A DNA stretch of 40,881 bases from Pseudomonas sp. KK4 (GTDB lineage Bacteria; Pseudomonadota; Gammaproteobacteria; Pseudomonadales; Pseudomonadaceae). The DNA lies in NCBI RefSeq assembly GCF_001984065.1, contig NZ_LYVP01000051.1, positions 1 through 40,881 of the forward strand, read 5' to 3'. The position numbers and the translations under genes were made by a program. The notes below the pieces were generated by a model. That model had not been told where the DNA came from and ran no database searches. It saw nothing but the letters and a program-made list of their open reading frames with translations. Positions 7,701 through 15,831 of this stretch are shown piece after piece (position 1 is the stretch's first letter; each line of letters starts with the position of its first letter).

Positions 7701-9053
7701 TTAGACGAACATCGACAACAGCAGGATAAAGCCCAGGCCCACCACCGAGAGGATGGTTTCCATGGCGGTCCAGGTTTTGAAGGTTTCGGCCACGGTCATG
7801 TTGAAGTACTGCTTGACCAGCCAGAAACCGGCGTCGTTCACGTGGGACAGGATCAGCGAGCCGGCACCGGTGGCCAGCACCAGCAGTTCACGGTTGACCC
7901 CTGGAATCATCCCTACCACCGGCACCACGATACCGGCGCCGGTGATGGTGGCCACGGTTGCCGAACCGGTGGCGATACGGATCACCGCGGCTACCAGCCA
8001 GGCCAGCAGGATTGGCGAGATTTGTGCGTTGACCGCCATGTGGCCGATCACGTCGCCCACGCCGCTGGTCACCAGCATCTGCTTGAAGCCACCACCGGCA
8101 CCGATGATCAGGATGATCGCGGCAGTCGGCGCGAGGCTGGCGTCCAGCAGTTTGAGGATGCGCTTGGAGTCGATGCCCTGGCGGTGGCCGAAGGTGTACA
8201 GCGACAGCAGCAATGCCAGCAGCAGCGCGGAGATCGGGTGGCCGATCAGGTCCATGAAGGTGCGGAAGAAGTTGCCGTCCGGCAGCACCACGTCAGCGAA
8301 GGTTTTGAGCAGCATCAGGAACACCGGCAGCAGCACGGTGACCAGGGTGATGGTGAAGCTCGGCAGTTCTTTGGCGTCCGGTTCGCGGGCCAGTTGATCG
8401 ACCAACTCCTGGTTGGGCGTGCCCGGAATGTGCTTGGCGATGAAGGTACCGAAGATCGGGCCGGCAATGATGGCGGTCGGCAGCGCGACGATCAGGCCGT
8501 ACAGAATGGTCTTGCCGATGTCGGCGCCGAACACGCCGATCGCCAGCAGCGGGCCCGGGTGCGGTGGCACCAGGCCGTGCACCGCCGACAGGCCGGCCAG
8601 CAGCGGGATACCGATCTTGATGATCGACACGCCGGTACGCCGGGCGACGATGAACACCAACGGGATCAACAGCACGAAGCCGATTTCGAAGAACAGCGGG
8701 ATGCCCACCAGGAACGCGGCGAACATCATGGCCCACTGCACCTTGTCCTTGCCGAAGGCGCGGATCAGGGTCTGGGCGATCTGGTCTGCCCCGCCCGACT
8801 CGGCCATCATTTTGCCGAGCATGGTGCCCAGCGCGAGGATGATGCCGACGAAACCGAGCACGCCACCGAAGCCGTCCTGGAACGCCTTGATGATGGTGCC
8901 GATCGGCATGCCGGACGTCAGCCCGAGGAAGGCCGCGGCGATGATCAGGGCGATGAAGGGGTGAAACTTGAACTTGGTGATCAGGACAATAAGCCCGATC
9001 ACCGTGACCACTGCATCGAGCAGCAGGAACGTCTCGTGGGACATGCCAAACAT
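7701..9053 (-). CDS. gntP: Gluconate permease, GntP family
   Basis: A 450-residue inner-membrane H+/gluconate symporter with about 12-14 hydrophobic segments. Family markers are LTSGMPIGTIIKAFQDGFG, IPLFFEIGFVLLIPL and the conserved HGLVPPHPGPLLAIGV. It imports gluconate for phosphorylation by GntK, encoded immediately upstream with an 82-base gap that holds its own operator. AGGAG lies nine bases before the ATG, and just upstream of it an AACAACAACAA run is a likely Hfq/Crc target. Both gluconate-specific induction and catabolite repression are therefore readable. Confidence 0.93.
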   Translation of the reverse strand: MFGMSHETFLLLDAVVTVIGLIVLITKFKFHPFIALIIAAAFLGLTSGMPIGTIIKAFQDGFGGVLGFVGIILALGTMLGKMMAESGGADQIAQTLIRAFGKDKVQWAMMFAAFLVGIPLFFEIGFVLLIPLVFIVARRTGVSIIKIGIPLLAGLSAVHGLVPPHPGPLLAIGVFGADIGKTILYGLIVALPTAIIAGPIFGTFIAKHIPGTPNQELVDQLAREPDAKELPSFTITLVTVLLPVFLMLLKTFADVVLPDGNFFRTFMDLIGHPISALLLALLLSLYTFGHRQGIDSKRILKLLDASLAPTAAIILIIGAGGGFKQMLVTSGVGDVIGHMAVNAQISPILLAWLVAAVIRIATGSATVATITGAGIVVPVVGMIPGVNRELLVLATGAGSLILSHVNDAGFWLVKQYFNMTVAETFKTWTAMETILSVVGLGFILLLSMFV

Positions 9054-9069
9054 TAGGGGTGTCTCCTGG

Positions 9070-9083
9070 TTGTTGTTGTTATT
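9070..9083 (-). promoter_or_regulatory. Hfq/Crc-type A-rich motif in the gntP leader
   Basis: The minus strand reads AATAACAACAACAA immediately before the Shine-Dalgarno. It contains the AANAANAA pattern bound by Hfq with Crc to block translation in pseudomonads. Confidence 0.7.
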
Positions 9084-9112
9084 AAAGCGGGTAATTCGAA
9101 AGCCATAAGGAC

Positions 9113-9126
9113 AGCGCTATCTCTGC
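9113..9126 (-). promoter_or_regulatory. GntR operator in front of gntP
   Basis: The minus strand reads GCAGAGATAGCGCT, close to the AC-N-AAG-N-TAGCGCT operator I recall for Pseudomonas GntR. It lies between gntK and gntP, so gntP should have its own regulated promoter. This is the weakest of the three copies. Confidence 0.6.
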
Positions 9127-9135
9127 AAGCAAAAA

Positions 9136-9669
9136 TTAACCGGCGCGTTTCAGGCCGTGTTCCAACCACCAGTGATGCGCCTGAACCGCCAGTTGATCGA
9201 CGCTGTGGGTCGATGCATCGAGGGCCAGGGTCAGTGGCTCGCCGACGGGGGATTCAAGGGTGGCGAACTGGCTGTCGATCAAGGTCGACGGCATGAAGTG
9301 GCCCGGCCGGTGGGACACGCGGTCGGCGGCCACTTCAGGGGTCAGTTCAAGGAACACGAAGCCCAGGCCCGGCAAGGCGCTGCGCAGACGTTCGCGGTAA
9401 ATGAGCTTGAGAGCCGAACAGGTCAACACCGGGCGCTGGCCCAGGGCGTCGACGCGGCGCAGTTCGTCGCACAGGCTGTCGAGCCAGCCGGCGCGGTCTT
9501 CATCGTCAAGGGGGATACCCGCGCTCATCTTTTCGATATTGGCGGCAGGGTGGAAAGTGTCGCCTTCAATGGCAGTGGCGCCGCTGAGCTGGCACAGGGC
9601 CTCGCTGACGCACGTCTTGCCGCAACCGGCAACGCCCATGATGACCAGGGCGGTGATGGGATGATTCAT
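9136..9669 (-). CDS. gntK: Gluconokinase
   Basis: A 177-residue P-loop kinase that makes 6-phosphogluconate from gluconate and ATP, feeding the Entner-Doudoroff pathway (eda lies in this window). The Walker A motif is GVAGCGKT at residues 12-19, followed by EGDTFHPAANIEKMSAGIPL and DDEDRAGWLDSL, both diagnostic for GntK. VFLELTPEVAADRVSHRPGH supplies the lid region. Length is normal. A GntR operator lies 22 bases upstream of the start codon. Confidence 0.94.
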   Translation of the reverse strand: MNHPITALVIMGVAGCGKTCVSEALCQLSGATAIEGDTFHPAANIEKMSAGIPLDDEDRAGWLDSLCDELRRVDALGQRPVLTCSALKLIYRERLRSALPGLGFVFLELTPEVAADRVSHRPGHFMPSTLIDSQFATLESPVGEPLTLALDASTHSVDQLAVQAHHWWLEHGLKRAG

Positions 9670-9690
9670 GTAACACCTCAGCGCGCAGAC

Positions 9691-9704
9691 AGCGCTACCT
9701 TTGC
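9691..9704 (-). promoter_or_regulatory. GntR operator in front of gntK
   Basis: The minus strand reads GCAAAGGTAGCGCT, one base from the recalled AC-N-AAG-N-TAGCGCT consensus, 22-35 bases before the gntK start codon. This is where a repressor would block the start of transcription. Confidence 0.75.
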
Positions 9705-9852
9705 AAGTTATGACACTGGATCAAAAGTAGAAGTTGCCGACGCCTTCTTGTCATTTTTGTGGGTTGCAGCGTGTTCGTTCCCAATGCCAAAAAAACGCCA
9801 GCAAGCGAGGATCAGGCAACCCCCGCTCACGCATTTGCAGCTGCATCGAGAC

Positions 9853-9866
9853 AGCGCTACCTTAGT
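9853..9866 (-). promoter_or_regulatory. GntR operator in front of gntR (autoregulation)
   Basis: The minus strand reads ACTAAGGTAGCGCT, an exact match to AC-N-AAG-N-TAGCGCT, 29-42 bases before the gntR start codon. It implies that GntR represses its own gene. Confidence 0.8.
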
Positions 9867-9894
9867 GCCTTGAATTTTGTTTGGCAAGCCGTCG

Positions 9895-10926
9895 ATGACC
9901 TCATCCAAGAACGATAAAAATACACGCACCACTGGCCGCCCTACCCTGAACGAAGTTGCCCGCCTGGCTGGCGTGAGCCCGATCACTGCTTCGCGCGCTT
10001 TGCGTGGCGTCAATACTGTGGCCACTGAATTGGTGGAAAAAGTGCAAAGCGCGGCCCGTGAACTCAATTACGTGGTCAATTCCGCTGCCCGCGCCCTGGC
10101 CTCGGCCCAGAGCCATTCGGTGGTGGTGTTGGTGCCGTCATTGTCCAACCTGCTGTTCATCGACACCCTGGAAGCCATCCATCAGGTCCTTCGCCCCAAG
10201 GGCTTTGAAGTGCTGATCGGCAACTTCCACTATTCGCGCGACGAAGAAGAAAACCTGTTGCGCAACTACATGGCGTATCAGCCTCGCGGGTTGTTGCTGA
10301 CCGGTTTCGACCGCACCGAAAGTTCGCGGCGAATGATCGAGGCCAGCAACATTCCTTGCGTGTACATGATGGAGCTGGACAGCGCCGCGGGCCTCAATTG
10401 CGTGGGTTTTTCGCAGCTTGCCGCCGGCGAAACCGCCGCCGAGCATCTGCTGTCCCGGGGTCGCAAGCGCCTGGCCTACATTGGCGCACAACTCGACCAG
10501 CGCACATTGCTGCGCGGCGAGGGCTACCGCAAGGCACTGCAAAAGGCCGGCCTGTATGACCCGGCCCTGGAAGTGCTGACACCGCGCCCGTCATCGGTGG
10601 GCCTGGGCGGCGAGCTGTTCCTGCAGATGATGGCCAGTCATCCGGACGTCGACGCGATCTTTTTCGGCAACGACGACCTGGCCCAGGGTGCGTTGCTCGA
10701 AGCGCTGCGCCATGGCATCAAGATCCCCGAGCAAGTGGCGATCCTGGGCTTCAACGACCTCCCCGCCTCCGCCCACATGGTCCCGCGCCTGAGCAGCATC
10801 AACACCCCTCGCGAAGCCATCGGCCGCCGCGCAGCGGAACAGATGCTGACCCTGATGGCCGGCAACACCGTGGCCCGACCGGTGCAGGACATGGGGTTTG
10901 AGTTGAAGGTGCGCGAAAGCACCTGA
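9895..10926 (+). CDS. gntR: LacI-family gluconate repressor GntR
   Basis: A 343-residue LacI-type repressor. The helix-turn-helix with hinge occupies residues about 15-65 (PTLNEVARLAGVSPITASRA, then NYVVNSAARALASAQ), followed by a periplasmic-binding-protein-like sensor domain with FFGNDDLAQGALLEA and ILGFNDLPAS. It is divergent from gntK-gntP and all three units share one operator type. By family knowledge gluconate or 6-phosphogluconate releases the repressor. The ATG at 9895 is preferred to a TTG six codons upstream; neither has a strong ribosome site. Confidence 0.93.
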   Translation: MTSSKNDKNTRTTGRPTLNEVARLAGVSPITASRALRGVNTVATELVEKVQSAARELNYVVNSAARALASAQSHSVVVLVPSLSNLLFIDTLEAIHQVLRPKGFEVLIGNFHYSRDEEENLLRNYMAYQPRGLLLTGFDRTESSRRMIEASNIPCVYMMELDSAAGLNCVGFSQLAAGETAAEHLLSRGRKRLAYIGAQLDQRTLLRGEGYRKALQKAGLYDPALEVLTPRPSSVGLGGELFLQMMASHPDVDAIFFGNDDLAQGALLEALRHGIKIPEQVAILGFNDLPASAHMVPRLSSINTPREAIGRRAAEQMLTLMAGNTVARPVQDMGFELKVREST

Positions 10927-10933
10927 ACCCGCC

Positions 10934-11088
10934 TGTGGCGAGGGAGCCTGCTCCCGTTGGGGTGCGTAGCTTGTTCCCGTTGGGGTGCGTAGCGCCCCCG
11001 ATGCCGACGTCGTGGTGCGTTGGACATCAACGGTTGCCTGATCCGGGCCTGCTTCGCAGCCCGTCGCGAGCAAGCTCGCTCGCCACGG
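10934..11088. repeat. REP element pair with internal 19-bp direct repeat
   Basis: A second REP class (TGTGGCGAGGGAGCCTGCTC) at the left faces a GAGCAAGCTCGCTCGCCAC arm at the right. Inside, TCCCGTTGGGGTGCGTAGC occurs twice (10952-10970 and 10975-10993), showing a small tandem duplication. It fills the gap between gntR and the GST gene; no gene is seen in it. Confidence 0.75.
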
Positions 11089-11138
11089 GTGGCGGACCTC
11101 CTACACTGGATACACGCCTTACTCGCTGGAGTCGCTCC

Positions 11139-11777
11139 ATGGACCACACACTGAAAATCCTCGGCAAAGCCTCATCGATCAACGTCCGCAAAGTGCTGTG
11201 GACCTGTGAGGAGCTGGGCCTGGCCTACGAGCGGGAAGATTGGGGCAGCGGCTTTGCCTCTACCCACAGCCCCGAATTCCTGCGTTTCAATCCCAATGCC
11301 CAGGTGCCGGTGATCATCGATGAGAACGGGGCGATGTGGGAGTCCAATACCATTTGCCGCTACCTGGCCGGCAAGCACCACCATCACCACGCCGACCTGT
11401 TGCCGACCGACCCGGCCGCCCGGGCCAAAGTCGAGCAGTGGATGGACTGGCAGGCGACCGAACTCAATCCGTCCTGGAGCTATGCGTTCGTGTCGCTGGT
11501 GCGCAAGGACCCGCAATTCCAGGACCCCCATCGGCTGGAAGTCGGGGTGCGGGGCTGGAATCAGAAGATGGGCATTCTCGAGCAGCAATTGGCGAGCACC
11601 CAGGCCTATGTTGCCGGGTCCCGATTCACCCTGGCCGACATTGTCATAGGGCTGTCGATTAACCGCTGGTTGATGACGCCCATCGAGCGGCCCGACTATC
11701 CGGCGGTGGACGAGTACTTCAAGCGTCTGTCGCAGCACCGCGGGTTTCTTAAACATTGCTGCAATGGCTTGCCTTGA
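11139..11777 (+). CDS. Glutathione S-transferase family protein
   Basis: A 212-residue cytoplasmic GST. The thioredoxin-like N-terminal domain has SSINVRKVLWTCEELGLAYE, with a catalytic-type serine near residue 10, and the cis-proline/glutathione motif NPNAQVPVIIDENGAMWESN. The helical C-terminal domain holds FTLADIVIGLSINRW, the N-capping box. An unusual run of five histidines follows the domain linker (AGKHHHHHADLLP); it may bind metal or simply be a codon-slippage product. GGAG precedes the ATG; a longer upstream frame runs through REP sequence and is rejected. The substrate is unknown. Confidence 0.88.
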   Translation: MDHTLKILGKASSINVRKVLWTCEELGLAYEREDWGSGFASTHSPEFLRFNPNAQVPVIIDENGAMWESNTICRYLAGKHHHHHADLLPTDPAARAKVEQWMDWQATELNPSWSYAFVSLVRKDPQFQDPHRLEVGVRGWNQKMGILEQQLASTQAYVAGSRFTLADIVIGLSINRWLMTPIERPDYPAVDEYFKRLSQHRGFLKHCCNGLP

Positions 11778-11800
11778 GCGCGTGCCGGGGTGGAGGTTTT

Positions 11801-11823
11801 TCGCGAGCGAGCTCGCTCCTACA
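11801..11823. repeat. Single REP arm
   Basis: A solitary REP of the TCGCGAGCGAGCTCGCTCCT type lies just after the GST gene, with no facing partner nearby. Confidence 0.7.
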
Positions 11824-11966
11824 GAGGTTGGGTGCGCTACAAATCTTCAATATGTAACTGAACATTGCAATAAATCGGCAAATCTCGCGCCCCAGCCACC
11901 GAAATTCACAATCCTTGATTTCCGATAGCAGGCTAAGCTTCTCCATCATAAAAAATGGACCTGCCC

Positions 11967-13391
11967 ATGACCGCCAACACCCCCGCTGCCACACCGGCAG
12001 ACCACGTCGACCCGGTGCGCGCCGCGCAGATTTCGGCGCGCATCGATCGCCTTCCTGCTGTCTCGACCCTCTGGCGCCTGGTGGCGCTGCTGTCGATCGG
12101 CGGTTTCTTCGAACTCTACGACCTGTTCCAGACCGCCTACATCAGCCCCGGCCTGATCGCCGACGGCATCTTCGCCACCGGCAATCAGGGTGTGTTCGGT
12201 TTCTCCGACCAGGCCGCGTTCGCCTCGGCGACTTTTCTCGGACTGTTCCTCGGCGCCAGCCTGTTGAGCCCGTTGGCCGACCGTTTCGGCCGCCGCGCGA
12301 TCTTCACCTTCGCCCTGATCTGGTACACCGTCGCGACCGTGGCCATGGGCGTGCAAAGTTCGGCCTTGGGCATCATCTGCATGCGCTTTCTGGTGGGCAT
12401 CGGCCTGGGCATCGAACTCGTGACCATCGACGCTTACCTCTCGGAGCTGGTGCCCAAGCGCATGCGCAGCTCAGCCTTCGCCTTCGCCTTCTTCGTGCAG
12501 TTCTCGTCGGTGCCGGCGGTGGCGCTGATGTCCTGGTGGCTGGTGCCCCAGGCGCCGTTCGGGGTGTCGGGCTGGCGTTGGGTGGTGTTGGCCAGCGCGG
12601 TGTTTGCGCTGTTCATCTGGTGGCTGCGTTCGCGTTTGCCGGAATCACCACGCTGGCTGGCGCAACATGGACGCTTCGATGAGGCCGACCAGATTCTCTC
12701 CCGTATTGAAGCGCGCTGTGTGAAGGATCAGCGCCGACCGCTGGACGAACCGGAACTGGCCGACGTGGAGATTCAGGGCAAGGGCCGTTTCGCCGATATC
12801 TGGCAGCCGCCCTATCGCCGCCGCGCCTTGATGCTGATCGTGTTCCACGTGTTCCAGGCCATCGGGTTCTTCGGCTTCGGCAACTGGCTGCCGGCGCTGC
12901 TCAACGGTCAGGGCGTGAGCCTGACCCACAGCCTGGCGTACGCCTTCGTCATCACCCTTGCCTACCCGCTGGGGCCGCTGCTGTTCGTCAAGTTCGCCAA
13001 CCGTTTCGAGAACAAGTGGCAAATCGTCGGCTCGGCCTTGGGCGCCATGACCTTCGGCACCTTGTTCGCGGTGCAGACCAGCGCCGTCGGGCTAATCGTC
13101 TGCGGCGTGATGATCACCTTCTGCAACGCCTGGCTGAGCTTCAGTTACCATTCCTACCAGAGCGAACTGTTCCCCACCAACATCCGCGCCCGGGCGGTGG
13201 GGTTCTGCTATTCGTTCAGTCGCCTGTCGACAGTGTTCAGCAGTTTGCTGATCGGTTTTTTCCTCGAACACTTCGGCACGCCCGGCGTGCTGGCGTTCAT
13301 TGTCGGCAGCATGTTGATCGTGATGCTGACCATCGGCTGGTTCGGCCCGCGCACCCGCAACCTGGCGCTGGAAAATATCGCCCATCGCTGA
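11967..13391 (+). CDS. MFS metabolite transporter (sugar-porter-like)
   Basis: A 474-residue inner-membrane transporter with 12 predicted helices. Family marks are the loop 2-3 signature DRFGRRAIFTF, the helix-4 region GIGLGIELVTIDAYLSELVPKRMR and the cytoplasmic loop RLPESPRWLAQHGRFDEADQILS, followed by a second half with FPTNIRARAVGFCYSFSRL. These resemble the E. coli YaaU/YgcS and niacin/aromatic acid porter branch. The start at 11967 has a weak GGA upstream; the ATG at 11955 would add four residues. It stands alone between two REP regions, so the substrate cannot be inferred from context. Confidence 0.85.
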   Translation: MTANTPAATPADHVDPVRAAQISARIDRLPAVSTLWRLVALLSIGGFFELYDLFQTAYISPGLIADGIFATGNQGVFGFSDQAAFASATFLGLFLGASLLSPLADRFGRRAIFTFALIWYTVATVAMGVQSSALGIICMRFLVGIGLGIELVTIDAYLSELVPKRMRSSAFAFAFFVQFSSVPAVALMSWWLVPQAPFGVSGWRWVVLASAVFALFIWWLRSRLPESPRWLAQHGRFDEADQILSRIEARCVKDQRRPLDEPELADVEIQGKGRFADIWQPPYRRRALMLIVFHVFQAIGFFGFGNWLPALLNGQGVSLTHSLAYAFVITLAYPLGPLLFVKFANRFENKWQIVGSALGAMTFGTLFAVQTSAVGLIVCGVMITFCNAWLSFSYHSYQSELFPTNIRARAVGFCYSFSRLSTVFSSLLIGFFLEHFGTPGVLAFIVGSMLIVMLTIGWFGPRTRNLALENIAHR

Positions 13392-13398
13392 GGGTTCG

Positions 13399-13446
13399 AG
13401 CGGTCGACCTCTGCCGCCCGTCGGCAAAAGTTGACCGCTTTCACTT
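13399..13446 (+). terminator. Possible terminator after the MFS gene
   Basis: An outer stem AGCGGTC/GACCGCT encloses an inner stem TGCCG/CGGCA, and the hairpin is followed by a T-rich stretch. The interrupted stem makes this a moderate call. Confidence 0.4.
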
Positions 13447-13556
13447 TAGTCTGAAGTCATAAAAATTCCTAACATACTGTTTTTATTGGTATTTATTTAT
13501 CAGGCACGCTCTTTGCTGAATGCCCAGCACCCCAATCACCTACAAGGTCTTTCATC

Positions 13557-14105
13557 ATGTTGGTCAGTGCAAAACAGAACCTGGTGACACCACTTCCCAA
13601 GCGTCCCGGCGAAGACCCCACCACCGAAGCCGCCGCCGGCCTGCAAAGCGCCATGGCCCAGGCCCTGCAAAACAATGTGCAGTCGCAAACCACGCAGGTT
13701 CAGGAGTCCGCTACTCAGCAGGCCACGCAACAGGTCAGCGAGGCCACGAAAATAAGCGACAACGTCGATGAGGCGTTTGCCAAGACTCGCGTAAACCTGC
13801 AAGCGGTCAATGCGCCGCTGCCGGATGACGTCAAGGATCGGATCAAGGACGGCTCGGCCACTGCCGAATTCAAGGACTACATGAGCAAGACCCCGGAACA
13901 GCGTCTGCGCGATTCGATCCTGAAGGAAATGGGCCTGACCCAGGAAGAAGTCGACCAGATGCCGCCGGAGAAACAGGAGGCGATCGGCGAGGAAATCGCC
14001 CAGCGCATGCAGGACAAGGCAGAAATCGCCAAGGCTGAAAAAGCCCAACAGAGCGGTGACAAGGACAAGGCCCAGGTGGTCGACAAGTTCCTCGCTTCGC
14101 TTTAA
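13557..14105 (+). CDS. Conserved hypothetical, Gln/Glu-rich helical protein
   Basis: A 182-residue soluble protein I do not recognise. Residues about 25-65 are rich in Gln, Ala and Thr (ESATQQATQQVSEATK), the centre holds DVKDRIKDGSATAEFKDYMS, and the last 60 residues are strongly charged (EEVDQMPPEKQEAIGEEIA, then KAEKAQQSGDKDKAQ). There is no signal peptide or membrane segment. AAGG lies ten bases before the ATG. The upstream 110 bases are AT-rich and probably hold its promoter. It stands alone; the following REPIN separates it from the convergent chemoreceptor. It looks genuine because codon use matches its neighbours. Confidence 0.75.
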   Translation: MLVSAKQNLVTPLPKRPGEDPTTEAAAGLQSAMAQALQNNVQSQTTQVQESATQQATQQVSEATKISDNVDEAFAKTRVNLQAVNAPLPDDVKDRIKDGSATAEFKDYMSKTPEQRLRDSILKEMGLTQEEVDQMPPEKQEAIGEEIAQRMQDKAEIAKAEKAQQSGDKDKAQVVDKFLASL

Positions 14106-14123
14106 TGGCAACGCACCATCCCT

Positions 14124-14207
14124 TGTAGGAGCGAGCTTGCTCGCGAAGGTATGTCAGGCACAGCGGTGGCGACTGACATTCCATCGCGAGCAAGCGCTCG
14201 CCTACAG
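14124..14207. repeat. REPIN
   Basis: Inverted REP arms (TGTAGGAGCGAGCTTGCTCG at the left, GAGCAAGCGCTCGCCTACA at the right) lie between two convergent genes. The outer bases ACCATCCC / GGGGATGGT extend the stem. Confidence 0.85.
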
Positions 14208-14223
14208 GGGATGGTGTGATCTG

Positions 14224-15543
14224 TCAGTTGAGCTGCAACGTCGAGTTGAACTGGCTGATGGCATCCACCACGTGGCGCGAGCCTTGCTGGATTTCCAGAA
14301 TCACCTCCCCCGCCTCATTCGCCAGTTCCACGCCGAGCCCGGTGCGGCTCAGGCTCGATTGCATGCTCGACACCGCACTCACCGACAAGTCGTGGTTCTT
14401 GCGCACCACATCGACAATTTCCAGCGTCGCCTGGCTGGTACGGGCGGCGAGGCTGCGCACTTCGTCGGCCACCACCGCAAAGCCTCGGCCATGCTCGCCG
14501 GCGCGGGCGGCTTCGATGGCGGCGTTGAGCGCCAGCAGGTTGGTCTGGTCGGCAATGCCGCGAATGGTCTGCACGATGGTGCCGATGATGTCTGACTGCT
14601 TGCTCACCGCATCGATGCTGAGGGCCGCTTCGTTCAAGTCCCGGGAAATGTCCTGAATGATCTGCACCGTCTGCTGCACCACCTCCGACCCCTTGCGCGC
14701 GCAGGCGTCGTTTTGCACCGAGGTGCTGTGGGCCGATTCGGCGGCGGTCTGCAGGGTGGTCATCTGGCTGGTGATGTCGCTGGCGAACTTCACCACTTTG
14801 TACAGACGGCCCTTGGCGTCGAACAACGGGTTGTAGGACGCTTCCAGAAACACCGTATGACCGTACTTGTCCTTGCGCTCGAAACGGTGCGAGTGGTACT
14901 CGCCGCGATTGAGTGAAGCCCAGAACGCCTTATAGGCCGAAGATTCCGCTTCGGCACGGTGACAGAACAGGCTGTGGTGCTGCCCGACCACTTCGTTCTG
15001 CGAGTAGTGCATGGTCTTGAGGAAGTTATCGTTGGCGCTGATGACCTTGCCGTCCGGGGTGAACTCGATCACCGCCATGGAACGGCCGATGGCCGCCAGC
15101 CTGCTTTCGTTTTCGTGTTCCTTGTTGATCCTGTCGGTGACATCGGTGGCAACCTTGATCACGCTGCACACCTGGCGATCGGCGCCGTACACCGGCATGT
15201 AACTGGCTTCGAGCCAGATCTCGCGGCCACTCTTGTTCAACCGCGAAAAGGTGCCGCCCACCGCTTCGCCCCGGGCCAGGTCACGCCACAACTTGGCGTA
15301 CTCCTCGCTGCGGTAAAACGCCTCTTCACAGAAAATCCGGTGATGCTTGCCGCGTACTTCGTCGGCGCTGTAGCCCATGGTCCTGCAAAAGTTTTCGTTG
15401 GCATCGATGACGATGCCTTCGGGGGTGAACTCAATCATCGCCATCGACCGGCTGATGGCGGCCAACTTCGCATTGGCCTCGGCCAGCGCACAGCTGAAGC
15501 GTTCGATCTCCAGCAGGTCCGTCTTGTTATGCAGGTTAAACAT
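14224..15543 (-). CDS. Double-PAS methyl-accepting chemotaxis protein, BdlA-like
   Basis: A 439-residue cytoplasmic chemoreceptor without membrane segments. Two sibling PAS domains cover about residues 28-140 and 148-262; they look like an internal duplication (KLAAISRSMAMIEFTPEG versus RLAAIGRSMAVIEFTPDG, and WLEASYMPVY versus FLEASYNPLF). The C-terminal MCP signalling hairpin has GIADQTNLLALNAAIEAARA and GRGFAVVADEVRSLA. This soluble PAS-PAS-MCP layout is that of P. aeruginosa BdlA, which mediates biofilm dispersion, and of similar redox or energy sensors. The signal sensed here is unknown; orthology to BdlA would need a tree. Confidence 0.85.
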   Translation of the reverse strand: MFNLHNKTDLLEIERFSCALAEANAKLAAISRSMAMIEFTPEGIVIDANENFCRTMGYSADEVRGKHHRIFCEEAFYRSEEYAKLWRDLARGEAVGGTFSRLNKSGREIWLEASYMPVYGADRQVCSVIKVATDVTDRINKEHENESRLAAIGRSMAVIEFTPDGKVISANDNFLKTMHYSQNEVVGQHHSLFCHRAEAESSAYKAFWASLNRGEYHSHRFERKDKYGHTVFLEASYNPLFDAKGRLYKVVKFASDITSQMTTLQTAAESAHSTSVQNDACARKGSEVVQQTVQIIQDISRDLNEAALSIDAVSKQSDIIGTIVQTIRGIADQTNLLALNAAIEAARAGEHGRGFAVVADEVRSLAARTSQATLEIVDVVRKNHDLSVSAVSSMQSSLSRTGLGVELANEAGEVILEIQQGSRHVVDAISQFNSTLQLN

Positions 15544-15831
15544 GGTTGTATCACCCTAAGCGCGGTCTTATCGGTTGATTGAAGGTCCGTCTTTGAATCC
15601 ACTACATATCCAGTAAGCACACGCGCCCCTCCAAAGGAAGGACAGGGTCAGGTCACGGTTGACTGGATTAGCCGACACAGTTAGTTACAGCTAGCATAGA
15701 CAGCAACGTTGGCCGCGCAAGGCCACTAATCGGCCATTATTCGGTCAGCCATGAGGACAAAATCGGTTCAGCGGATGGATGTGAGGGGGGCGCAGGCCTT
15801 GGGCCAGGGTTTAGACCATCCGAACAAGCCC
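15544..15831. other. Gene-free leader of the chemoreceptor gene
   Basis: About 290 bases upstream of the BdlA-like gene contain no credible open frame. It presumably holds that gene's promoter, but I cannot name a clear -10/-35 pair. The REPIN array begins at its right end. Confidence 0.5.

Noticed and set aside
7695..9056. Long plus-strand frame opposite gntP
   Set aside because: Rich in Gln, His and Asp; an antisense image of a membrane protein gene, not a protein.
10935..11138. N-terminal extension of the GST gene
   Set aside because: The open frame runs through REP DNA; the ATG at 11139 has its own ribosome site and matches GST N-termini.
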